A stretch of DNA of 64,000 bases from Plectrocnemia conspersa (Eukaryota > Arthropoda > Insecta > Trichoptera > Polycentropodidae): positions 62,001 through 126,000 of the forward strand of contig VTFK01000328.1 in NCBI GenBank assembly GCA_009617715.1, read 5' to 3'. Position 1 is the first letter of the stretch; each line of letters opens with the position of its first letter. The notes under the pieces are model-generated. The model did no database searches, was not told the origin of the DNA, and worked only from the letters and a program-made list of their open reading frames with translations. Positions 36,061 to 46,475 of this stretch are shown one piece after another. The position numbers and the translations under genes are program-made.

Positions 36061-37600
36061 TGTTATGAATAAGTAATTACAAATAATAATAAATCTTCCA
36101 GAATTTGCACCAGCAATGTTTAATATCGCCTAACGCGTACAGTTTTGCGTTCTTAGCATTTCAAACTTTGCGAAGAACCCTCGTCACGAACACGTAGGGG
36201 GAAACTTTCTAAAAAATACATATTGAAAAAAAAAACTTATCTAACGTATTAAATTATTATTATTGTAAAACGAGTATCGATAACGTTTCAATATTACTGA
36301 AGTAATATAATCGCTGTAACAAATATATAAAAAATGTTAGAAGCTTTAGACATTGATTTAATAATATGTTATGACTTTCAAAATTTAAGAACACAGTCAA
36401 GTTGTCACTAAAAGCTGTTTTTTTTGGCATTGTTATTATGAAGTGCTACAGAAGCAAATTTAATTTATGCAGTGCAAATATATCTGTTTATAAATTAAGT
36501 CCTAAATCAAAATTTATTAAGGATTAGTAAGCACATATTAATAAAAACTTTATCACTAGCCTAGAATAGATTCCGATTCAATGAGTATACATGTTATAAG
36601 GTTAGACTAGACAGAAAAATTGTAGGGCCGAGGGCAAACTTTCTACATTGATTAATCTAATTTATCAACTTGATTTGCCGAACTATATATTATATTATAT
36701 GAGCCATAAAATAATAATATAGTGCATTAAAAAATAGCTTCCAATATGGCGTAGAAAAAATAACTGTAAAATATTACAAATATAATTATTTTTTGTCATT
36801 GGCTCATAATAAGTATAGTCCATCCAAGATGTTAGCGCTCATCATCGTTGTGTTGGAAATAATGGTGCGTGTACGCATGCATGCATACATATACAGTTTT
36901 CCGCGAATTTGTTTACACCGATAAGAGAACGTTACCAATACTAAATCAGGACTGTTTTAAGAGTAGGGTGACCATAGGTTGGAAATTTAATTAAAAATTG
37001 AAATGTTTATATTTTTATTATAAATTATTGTCATATTGTGGTATTTTGTAATCAATAAAATAATTCCTGTAATATTCTATTGGTATTTAAAAAAATAATA
37101 TATTAAACAGATATTCAACCTGGAGAGTGATACCAAAACTGCTCTCATTTTTGAGTTAAATATGTATATAAATAAACAAAATAAGTAAGAAAGTGATATT
37201 TTACACTTTCCTCAACACATTAAATTAAAAAAGTAAAAATTAATTGCACTTGTAATTTCACATGGTCACCCTATTATATTTTCTCATCAATACTGTGATG
37301 ATGAGCGTTCATATCTTGAACGGACTTGTTCAATCTATTTGTGCAATAACATAATATACAATCGATGCAAAGAATTGCAATAGTTGTAGTTGTGTGAGTT
37401 AAATTTAAAACAATGTACACTTGATAAACGTTTTATTAAAAAAATCAAACTCCTTTTGCATAACCTTAAATTTATTTATATTAAGTCAATTTAAATATTT
37501 GTGTATTTAAAAATATCAGAATAACAGCAGTTGGTTTACTTGTATACAACACAGGTAAATTCAAATTTAATTATTAAAAATATTTCCACACGCAATTGCG
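36061..37600. other. AT-rich, no gene recognised
   Basis: It may include the body of the hAT-like element that starts at 36021. No frames with family resemblance are present. Confidence 0.35.
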
Positions 37601-37835
37601 TAACGTTATAATCACCCAGCGCGTAAAACCACACCGAGTGTAAAGTGTTAACTGTGCACTTTCACGGGGGGTGAAAAAAATAATAACAATAATAGTAAAT
37701 AATAATAATAACCGTAAAGGCAGCGCTGGCAAACCGTCCGAGTGTAAAAGTTTATGAACTAAAATTAAATTAATGAAAGTGAAGCGAAATGAAAAGAATG
37801 CGTAATAAAGTTGCGGCGAATATGTCTATGTGCGC
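37600..37835. other. Noncoding island upstream of hAT-like end
   Basis: Balanced composition (CACCCAGCGCGTAAAACC, GGCAGCGCTGGCAAACCG) with an imperfect GTAATAAT-type microsatellite near 37680-37720. Possibly regulatory; no coding frame. Confidence 0.3.
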
Positions 37836-37846
37836 TTTTACAGTCA

Positions 37847-37885
37847 GGGGCGCTCAACCAGCGGCCAGTGGAATTCATAATCGCT
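37847..37885 (+). mobile_element. Second hAT-like terminal sequence
   Basis: CAGGGGCGCTCAACCAGCGGCCAGTGG resembles the CAGGGGT-C-AACC-TGCGGCC type of hAT end. No partner end was found. Confidence 0.35.
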
Positions 37886-38133
37886 ATAACGGCTTTTAAA
37901 AAAATTGCAAATCTTCCACTTTAAACTTTGACGCGGCTGTATATTTTTAACGAACGGCATAAAGTTATCGTTGGTGGCTTTGGTTTGCAAGGGAGTAGAA
38001 GATAAGTTTATATGTATTAGTTCAGTTAATATATAGTAGCTGTTATAAGTAGTTATACAAGAAAACAATCTTTAAAGTTATTAATAAACATTGAATAAGC
38101 TTTTGACACTATTTTGTAATAATGAAACTTCAA

Positions 38134-38157
38134 TTTATTTAAAAAAATAAATTTATT
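38134..38157 (-). terminator. Poly-A signals of the ten-exon gene
   Basis: Two AATAAA hexamers on the minus strand, at 38152-38157 and 38134-38139, lie 16 and 34 nt beyond the stop codon at 38173-38175. Confidence 0.55.
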
Positions 38158-38172
38158 ATAAAATTCTTTAAA

Positions 38173-40235
38173 TTATTCTACGTTACGATACATAAACTTA
38201 TGGGTTCTAATCATTGTTGTCATCATATCATGTACTGTTTTGATGCAATTTTTGTAATGTTTACACACTTTAAATAAATTTAAAAGTTTTTCTTCCAGCG
38301 CCTGTTTAGCGATTAACTTTTCTCTTTTGAGTTCACTTGAGGTTTCAATACCTTCTTCGAAAATAAATTCTTCTTTTATATTGATATTTTCTTTAGGTTC
38401 TTCATTTTTTCAATGTAGTATTTTCATTATAATCGTATTCAATGAAATCAGAATCACTGTAATATAAATATTTATTACAAAGTTTATTAACATTATTGTC
38501 AACTGTATTTTTTTTAAATAAAGTCATACTCAAAATATTCTCGATATTCTTCGTTAATCTCTATAAATTTATCGTTGTTATTTTTTTCCTTCTAAGTAAT
38601 GACGAGAACTTATTGGTTCTGGAATTATGCTTTCATTTTTTATGGCAACTTCTTCATTTTTTATGACAACTTTTTCATTTTGTATGGCAGCTTCTTCTTT
38701 TTTTATAAGACTATAAATAACACAATAATAGATTAAATACTAATTTAATGTTATTATTATTTTAAATACAAATATATAAATATTACCTTAAATATTTTAA
38801 ATTACTTAGTTTTCGCTGTTCTCTCTGTTTATTAAAAATCGTATTTTCAGTCATATTAGTTTTTCTTTTATTTCTTTTTCTACGTTGCTCTTTTTTTCTA
38901 TTTGAAATTTTTCTGTAAATAGTTTGATTTAACGTTTGATATTTAACATATATGATTCAAAATACATTACTTAAAATGTTTCGTATCCTCTAGTTTCCTA
39001 TGCTCCTTTTTTACTTTATTTTCAGTCCATTTATAATTCATTTTTACGTCTTTTTCAGATTCTTCAGTATTTGTATCGGCAGTCATATTCGACATTTCGC
39101 TGTAAATCGTTTATTAATTTTTTTTATTAAGATATTGGATAATATTTAGATGTACTCAAAATATATTTTTACCCAAAAAGCTCTAAATTCCTTTGTCTTT
39201 GGCGCTCTTTCTGTAGATATGGGTTTTTTTTATTTTTTTCTATTTTATGCCTTTTCTTTACTACTTTCTCAGGTTCCTCGATTTTTATTGTGCACTCTGT
39301 ACTAGTATCACTATTTGACGGTAATCTGCAAATAACGTTAAATAAATTTTATATTAATTTAATAATTATATTTTTACTCAAAGTACTCTGAATTTTCAAG
39401 TCCTTGATGCTTTTTCTGTAGATGAGAGTCTATTTTATTTTCACTTTTTTGATACTTTCTCTTAACTACTATTTTAGGTTCCCTGATTTGAATTAAAAAT
39501 ATCGTATTAGCGTCAATGCATTATTTAAATATTTATTAACTTGAATTTAAAAAATATATATTCTTACTTATTATATCTTTCATGATGAATTACTGTTTTT
39601 TTAGATCCTTTGGTTTTTATAATGCACTTGTTACTGTCATCTTTATTTATGATTTCTCTGCAAATCACTCATAAAATTATTTTTTAAAAAACGCTTAAGA
39701 GTTATTAAAATTAATATTTTTACCTCAAATAATCATCTTGATGACAGGATGGTCTTTTATTTTCAGTCCTTTGATAATTTCCCATGATTTCTTTTTGTTG
39801 CACCTTGGATTTTAAAGGATATTTTCTAATAAAATCCTCATTTTTTATTTTTCTATAAATTTTCCAATAAATTAATAATTATGACGCTTAAAAGATTTTG
39901 TGTATGTCTTACTTAAAATATTTCGAATTGTTCAGTGAAAAGTTTTCACTTTCATGATGCTTTTTGGGGTATGTTATTTTTTCAGTCTTTTCCTCTTTTA
40001 TCTTGAATTCTCTTTCACGTTTCTCTTTGTTTATTACATTTTTTTCATCATAACCGCATTCATTTGAATATATCTTTGAACTTCTGCACCGTTTATGCTT
40101 TTCACTACAAAATAAACATAACACGTATTAATCCATTAGATTATAATAATAAACATAATTAAATATATTGACTCACTGGTACTTTGACTCCTTTTCTTTA
40201 TCTTCATAGTGAGCACTTCTATTATGTTTTGGCAT
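38173..40235 (-). CDS. Novel ten-exon gene with symmetric phase-2 exons
   Basis: Exons (minus, coding): 40177-40235, 39913-40104, 39724-39852, 39568-39657, 39378-39482, 39173-39325, 38971-39099, 38787-38912, 38530-38710, 38173-38456. Every junction is GT-AG, all nine introns are 52-85 nt and all are phase 2. The frame begins MPKHNRSAHYEDKEK and would give about 481 residues. Exons 2, 3 and 5-9 end in related tails (KYFK, DYLR, EYFE, ELFG, KHFK, KYLR, EYFE), and several carry a TENK or SENK motif and a Q-K-x-H/E-R block, so they look duplicated from one ancestor. The protein is K/E/N-rich, has a basic cluster in exon 8 (KKEQRRKRNKRK, possible nuclear signal) and no visible signal peptide or membrane segment. 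The last exon ends in a more ordinary helical segment (LLNLFKVCKHYKNC). One extra A at 38581-38587 and one at 38405-38410 break the frame. I do not recognise the family. Confidence 0.72.
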
Positions 40236-40358
40236 TTATTCGAGAAGGAAATACGTTTAACTATAACAAGGCAAGAATCGCGTAGAGCAGACGAAAGCAC
40301 TAATAATAAAAACCCTGACGTCCACTATTCACAAAGATAGTGTAGAAATGGTGCATTT

Positions 40359-40364
40359 TTTATA
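40359..40364 (-). promoter_or_regulatory. TATA box candidate of the ten-exon gene
   Basis: TATAAA on the minus strand lies about 124 nt upstream of the ATG at 40235, which leaves room for a ~90-nt leader. AT-rich background makes chance occurrence easy. Confidence 0.35.
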
Positions 40365-40369
40365 AGTGA

Positions 40370-41900
40370 TTTTTAATTATTGTTTTAGACAATGGAAGCA
40401 ACATTGCATAAATAATTTTTGCAATCTCTGACGCAGGTGGTGACCGAGTTATAAATACAGTGATGATTCATGATAAGTAGATGACTCAGATTTTATCAAT
40501 AAGCAGTGCAAAAAATAAAGAGATATATATTATAAAAATAAATGTAGGTGCGAATTTATTTCTTTATTTAATATAAATATCTTTGTATTGTTTACAGCTC
40601 TTATTTCATACAAGAAGCGCGACTTTATTTAATGACATTTAATAAAAACTATTTTTTAATCGAACATAACATTTTTGTCTATTTTTAAATAAAAAAATAG
40701 ATCACGTATACAAAAAGTACATGTATTAATTATTAATATAATGAAACTTCTATTTAATGCTAATTTTACAGGATGTTTATTTTTTTTAATCAGTGTGATC
40801 ACTACATGCTAAAAATAAACTAGTTTTTTATTCACGATTTTTCATTAAGTTTATCCAAAAGATTAGCATATCATTTCAAGATAATCATTAAAAAATATTC
40901 AATTATATTATTTTTTACAAAAATGTTTTTTTAATTTGAAATTATAGAAATCCTTTTTGTTTCATGAAAAATGTAACTAAAAAAAAATTCTTGGAGATAA
41001 AGTAAAATCGCTATACTTTCAATGTTTTGAGTAAATTTCTGTTCAATAATAAACAATGATTTAATTATTAGTTATTTAAAATGATAAAAATAGGGTAGCT
41101 CGAAATAAAATAAAGCGAGTATAAAAGAAGAGGTATAACAACTTTGTTATTTTCTGTTCAAAATTAATAGGGTATTAGTAAAACATAAAAATCGAATAGT
41201 AAATACTTATGTAAATATATTTATTTAAACATATTTGCTAACTCTGCTTTTTATGCATATAAAACTAAAACCATATTTGATTACAGAAAAAAATATTTAG
41301 ACATATGAATTTTATTATATGATTGCTCGTGGTGGAGTAACATAAATAAAAAAAAACTTTAAAACAGTCATAAAAATACTATTCACTATGGCATTCGAAA
41401 ACTTTGCAATTAGCAACATTTATATCATAATTTTATTCACTTTGCTATTCACAACTGCTTCACTATGCAATAAAAATATAAATAATAAAATTCTATTAAA
41501 TCTATCTAGCCCAACATTTCCATACTAAAGATAAACCAAAACTGCTTAAAGGAAATTTGAAAGTCAATTTATCAATAAAAAACAAACTCCTAATGCGAGA
41601 CAATACTTTTACAGTTAAACACTAAATTGGCTTACTATTTCTTTTCATTTGCTCTGTTATCGTTGAGAATCCAATTTTAAGCTTATGTAACCAAATAGTC
41701 ATTTAAAGATTGGAGATCTCTCTAAGCTTTTCAGTTCGAATCTGATCCTTATTATATAAAATATTCTTAAATAAAACGCGACAATTGCGATTCACTCCAC
41801 GTTTTTTGAACTATTAAATACATTTAGAGCTTTTAAGTTTATCTGTCAATTATAGCAAGAAAGGCTTTGTTATGTCTCTATCATTATCAATATTTTTTTA
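40370..41900. other. AT-rich region upstream of the ten-exon gene
   Basis: No gene seen. Imperfect direct repeats based on ATTCACT-TGGC/GCTATTC occur near 41385-41470. Presumably intergenic or intronic. Confidence 0.4.
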
Positions 41901-41979
41901 CTCACTACATCCGAACTTTTATGAAGTGGAAGGATATTCGCGAAACTTGCTTTCACGGTCGGTAGCCGCGTGATACGAT

Positions 41980-42420
41980 AATGGCATTCGTCGGCGATTT
42001 AGTGCCAAAGTTCACAACAATCTGTTGGTCATCTGACAGAGGGCTTTTGTGGGAGGCGACGCCCCCAGCGGACAATGGGGGCGCTGGGGCACAAAGAAGC
42101 CCCGATCCTTTTAGGCGTCGTCAGGGCATCGCATCACGTGCAATTTGCCTCAGTCGAACACGACGCCATTGTGCCTCCGGACAGAGTTTATTGGCCGGAA
42201 GGGTCATTTGCTAAAGTTTTACAAAAGGACACCGATAAAAGAAAAAAAAACATTTTTCTGAACTATTTCGGATTAAGGAGTTTGTCGCCGGCGCACATAA
42301 AGTTGTACGAAAGAATGGCGCAAAAAAATCAACGACCCGCCTTAAAATATTATTATGCGGGTGGTGTAAAGGGTAGACCCTTTTCGAATGTCTTGATCGT
42401 ACTTTGCTTTATTACTTAAA
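41980..42420. promoter_or_regulatory. GC-rich island with CTCF-like core and hairpin
   Basis: CCCCAGCG (42063-42070) and CGCTGGGG (42082-42089) form an inverted repeat around AATGGGGGCG. The GGGGGCGCTGGGG string resembles the CTCF core. A plus-strand frame is open from 42003 to 42419 (ATG at 42075), but a second overlapping frame is open too, as expected in GC-rich DNA. The first frame encodes DRVYWPEGSFAKVL and LYERMAQKNQRP, which I do not recognise. It may be an insulator, promoter or unknown small gene. Confidence 0.35.
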
Positions 42421-42779
42421 TTGAAAAACGTAGAAGCGAATGAATCAATCGATATTTTTTATAAGAGCTGTTTGAAATGTAGACAAACTGATACATCATT
42501 GCGGGTAAAGTGATTCATCATAAATGTGGCGTTGAATATGTGCTTCGAAAATTACTTTATAAGAATATATAGTAGTTTAAAGTATCTGATATATTTTAGC
42601 GTCTGAAGGAAACAATTTTGTTTTAGTCATAAAATGCCTTGGTAAGTTTCACACTCACGCACATATGGTAGATATACAATAATACATTTTAGTATTTTTT
42701 CTCTAGGAGGTAAATATCTTGTGTCTTTCTTTGACATAGCATATATATAAATATATTAATTACCTTTCGGCGAAGGGTA

Positions 42780-42925
42780 GAAATTTCGTAAATAAGGGGC
42801 AGGTAGACCGCGGCGCGTCATAAATCAGACAATACGTAGAGTGGCGCTTTTATAAATTTGCCCTTTATTAATTCAAGTTGATTAAGCGTGGCCATTTGCC
42901 CTGAGAGCTACGAAGAAGAAGAAAA
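42780..42925. promoter_or_regulatory. Noncoding island with homeobox-type motifs
   Basis: GCGTCATAAATCAG, GCTTTTATAAATTTG, TTATTAATTC and GATTAAGCG are clustered in a block of normal composition flanked by AT-rich DNA. ATTA and TTTAT cores are typical of homeodomain sites but common by chance here. Confidence 0.3.
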
Positions 42926-43317
42926 AAAAAACAAGAGCAACAACCGGAGGAAAAGTCGATGATTAATTGGCGGTGAGATACAAAGCTTGAGGGGAAAGAC
43001 GAATGATGCTTTGCTTACTGCTTACGCTTACAAAACATCATTTATGTATAAGTTTATAAACAAAGCATCGTTATGAATTTAAAAAAATATATTTACCCAT
43101 ATTCCCGGAAAAATACAACAGATGTAATGCATTAAATATTTTAAACGTTAATATTACCAATCGCTTAAGTTGAACTTAATAAAACATTTTATAGGGTTCT
43201 GTTTCTGAGAATTTTTTTTTCACATTAGGCTCAGTGCCTTTATTCTTTCTTGAACTTTTTGTTTTTGTTGATCATCAAAATTATTAAATAAAACTCAGAT
43301 CTTCCATATAGCTTTAA

Positions 43318-43400
43318 CACATTGCGTACGGTGTGCACAAATTTGTGCGTTTCGTCATTTTAAAACCCACGTTAACTGCGTATTTACTGTAACGTATTTA
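43318..43400 (+). mobile_element. Element end (TTAA-flanked), piggyBac-like MITE family
   Basis: After TTAA, CACATTGCGTACGGTGTG repeats the left end of the MITE at 45731-45991. The right end is not found in this orientation. Confidence 0.45.
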
Positions 43401-43647
43401 TTTAGGGATTTACCAACAGATGTTACTTATATCATATTAACTAAAAATAGTTCAAAAAAGTAGAAATTCTAAATTTCAGAGGCTCAAAACTCGGGTAAAA
43501 TAAATTCGTTTCAAGATGTATGCTTACATATATTTATACAATTTTTTTCTATGGAATTATCTCACATATTATTTATTAGAAATAGTAAAACCACTCAACA
43601 CCAAATTGCGAATCAATAATATATAAATATATTTAATTCATTTTTAA

Positions 43648-43760
43648 CACTTAACGGTCGATTTACGCGGCGATATTCGCAAGACACGCAACCGTCCAAT
43701 TTCGAACAAATGTAACGTTTCCGTTAGGCTAAACGCACGCTGTTATAAGAATGTTACCGA
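43648..43760 (-). mobile_element. Right-end fragment of the same MITE family
   Basis: After TTAA, CACTTAACGGTCGATTTACG and GTCCAATTTCGAACAAATG match the reverse complement of 45900-45991. Only this end is present. Confidence 0.5.
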
Positions 43761-44153
43761 AAAACCCCACCTTATCGGTTTGATTCAGGTAAAGATGGTA
43801 ATTTTTTAGATATATGTTTCTTGAAATTCTTATCTATAAAATTACAAAAAACCTAAAATATTCAAAGGTAACCGCATAAAAAAACGAAATGTTGAGCCAG
43901 ACCGAATATCTAAGTACATATTATAAACCCGAAGCATTATAACAAAATAATCAGTGATTCTCAACTTTTAATTGCGTTAATTTATTTTACAACTTTTTGC
44001 ATTATTATATTTTGTTAAGTTTACAATATATTTTTGTAATGCTTATTTATTTCGTACTCCTTCATTTATTGATACTATTTTCTAAGAAATAAATTACAGT
44101 AAATCAAATTCAAAATTTTATAATATAAAATATAATGTTTTTTATTATTTTTG

Positions 44154-44154
<1 letters not shown>

Positions 44155-44245
<91 letters not shown>
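44155..44245. repeat. (TA)n microsatellite, 91 bp
   Basis: Uninterrupted TA repeats, followed by TTTA-type repeats to about 44276 that lead into the 3' end of LINE B. Confidence 0.95.
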
Positions 44246-44249
<4 letters not shown>

Positions 44250-44288
44250 TTATTTATTTTTTTATTTATTTATTTTAGATTAAATTAA

Positions 44289-44333
44289 GACCATCGTGGC
44301 CTAACAGGTTACCCCTAATGCGCCACGATGGTC
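44289..44333 (-). other. LINE B 3'-terminal hairpin
   Basis: GACCATCGTGGC (44289-44300) pairs perfectly with GCCACGATGGTC (44322-44333) around a 21-nt loop containing AACAGGTTACCCC. It is the last feature before the A-rich tail, where 3'-end recognition structures occur in some LINEs. Confidence 0.85.
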
Positions 44334-45470
44334 GAAAACAAATTTTAAATTTATAAAACATAAAAAAAAAAAGTATATATACATAAATATAAAAATACTT
44401 AAACATAACAAAAAAATTATAAAATATTAAAATTAAATGAAATAAACCGGATCAGCTCCTCGTAGCTGACATTAAATAGGTCAATATGTAATGCCAGCGT
44501 ATTAAGGAGCCGGATGGCCACAGCCATAGGCGAGTCGGCAAGTGCGGATGTCTAGCCCTAACGGTCATCAAAGAGGTCTCGATCGTGATTCTCGAAAATG
44601 TTCAGGAACCCAAAACTGGAATTCCTCGAGAATAGCTGGATTGTCGACAGCACCTTTTAGTAATTTAAAAAAATGCTTAGCGATATACAGCTTTCTGCGA
44701 GAACTCAGCGAATCATATCCCAACGCTCCTAAAAGAAAGGCGCTGGGATATAAGTACGGATAATAACCAAATGTCCTTTTGTAAAGGTATCTTAAATGTC
44801 TTTTCGTAAAGGTTTGAATTTTTTTTACTAAAATGGAATATTTGGCTATTCGGGGGATTCCAAATTATATATCCCGATTCAAGAATGCTACGAACTAAGG
44901 TGTCATAGAGGATGCGAATAACTGACGGATCGTCAAAGTGAAAGGCATTCCTCATAACAAAGCCGAGCATCTTGGAAGATTTATCACAGACGTCGTGTAT
45001 GTGTAGAGAGAACCTCCATTTGCTCTCGAAAGTGATTCCGAGATCTTTAATGGAAGTTTCTCTAGTCAAAATGTTACCACCGAGATGGTAGAAATAAGCT
45101 GATGGCGAACGGGATCGAGAAAAATGACACAGTATGGCACTTTCCGACACTAAAGGGCAGACGGTTAACGGAAGCCCATCTCCACAGAGAGTCTAAATCA
45201 CTTTGTAGAGAAGGAGTCCGCAACAGATCGAATGCATTTTATATAATTTTAAATCATCTGCGTACAGAAGAAAACTTGAATGTTTAATTGCAGTATTTAT
45301 GTCATTAATAAATAACACAAAAAGCAGAGGTCCCAGATTGGATCCTTGAGGAACCCCCGAAGGGGTAAAATATTCCTTTGACAATCGGCCACCATACGTT
45401 ACAAACTGTCTACGATCGCTCAAAATGTAGAGGTATCGTGGACACTTAAATGCAGATTCATCAATCCCAA
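44289..45470 (-). mobile_element. LINE B, longest copy (CR1/Jockey-group)
   Basis: On the minus strand the fragment starts within the reverse transcriptase: TPSGVPQGSNLGPLLFVLFI (motif B) and LLYADDLKLY (motif C) are at 45423-45220. After frame changes the rest of the palm and thumb follows: KDLGITFESKWRFSLHIHDV, LVRSILESGYIIWNPP and YPSAFLLGALGYDSLSSRR. It continues through a 3' UTR to a hairpin at 44289-44333 and a (TAAA)-like tail. The 5' two thirds (endonuclease, fingers) are absent. Two or more frameshifts inactivate it. The exact clade is not resolvable by eye. Confidence 0.8.
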
Positions 45471-45601
45471 ATGTGATATTTTATAATATTATAATATTTA
45501 GACCTGAAATGATCCCGATCTGTTCAAAGTAAATAAACTGTTCTCAACATGTTTTCAATTACCAACACATTGAATAGCGGGCATTATTCCTAAAAATGAA
45601 G

Positions 45602-46327
45602 CGTGCGGCGGGGATTATTTGCGAAAATTAAGATTTTAATTAATTTTGTGTAACTATCCAAGCACATTGGTGGTTCGAGTCCTTATTGGATGCGAAGTAT
45701 ACAGTAAGTGTGTGTTTTTCATTATTTTAACACATTGCGTACCGTGTGGTAAAAATACAAAAAGTGGTAAATATATAATATTAACGCAATAAAATGTTTA
45801 GAATCACTGATAATTTTTAATTATATTAAATATACTATATAAAATAATAATACATAAATTATAACAGACATATAAAATAATAATACATAAACAATAAAGA
45901 TTGCATTTAGCCATAGGCAAACGTTACGTTTGTTCGAAATTGGACAGTTGGGTGTCGTGCAAATTTCGCTGCGTAACTTGACCGTCAAGTGTTAAAATTT
46001 TGAATTGATTGTATAGGTCACAAAATTAGATATTTTCGGTTTTTATTATAAACAACAGTATTTTATCATCATTTTATTATTATCTTTATTGTTTTTATTC
46101 AAAAATATATATATTTGGTTATTCTAAACTAAAAATTATATTTTATTTTATTGGTACGCGATCCACAGTTTGACGTTTACTGATTTGATCATTGCGAATA
46201 CAAAAAAACGATCATCATGAATCTGTTTTTTAAATTTGACGTTAAAACGTTGACTAATTAAAGAGTAACGATGTTTTAAAAAAAATAAGTTTGTATCCTA
46301 ATTTTCGCAAATAATCCCCGCCGCACG
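45602..46327. mobile_element. 726-bp TIR element carrying a nested MITE
   Basis: CGTGCGGCGGGGATTATTTG with GCGAAAATTA at the left end is mirrored at 46298-46327. The perfect part is about 29 bp. No transposase is present, and the superfamily is unknown. The nested 261-bp MITE at 45731-45991 accounts for a third of its length. Confidence 0.7.
45731..45991 (+). mobile_element. 261-bp MITE flanked by TTAA
   Basis: TTAA occurs at 45727-45730 and 45992-45995. Ends CACATTGCGTACCG and (mirrored) CACTTGACGGTCAAG are similar but imperfect. TTAA duplication is typical of piggyBac-group elements. Confidence 0.55.
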
Positions 46328-46475
46328 GCTCCAATTTAATTTTGAGAGTCAGTTTCACTGCTTCTCTGAAGCACATCTGATTCTTAAGATATCATGAATT
46401 AACAAATTTGGCTTATTAGAAGCTCTCAGTATTGTTACATGATTATCGAATAGAAAGGCTCCACAAGTAAATAAA

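Noticed and set aside
44713..45150. Minus-strand 145-codon frame as an independent gene
   Set aside because: It is the 3' half of the LINE B reverse transcriptase after a frameshift, not a host gene.
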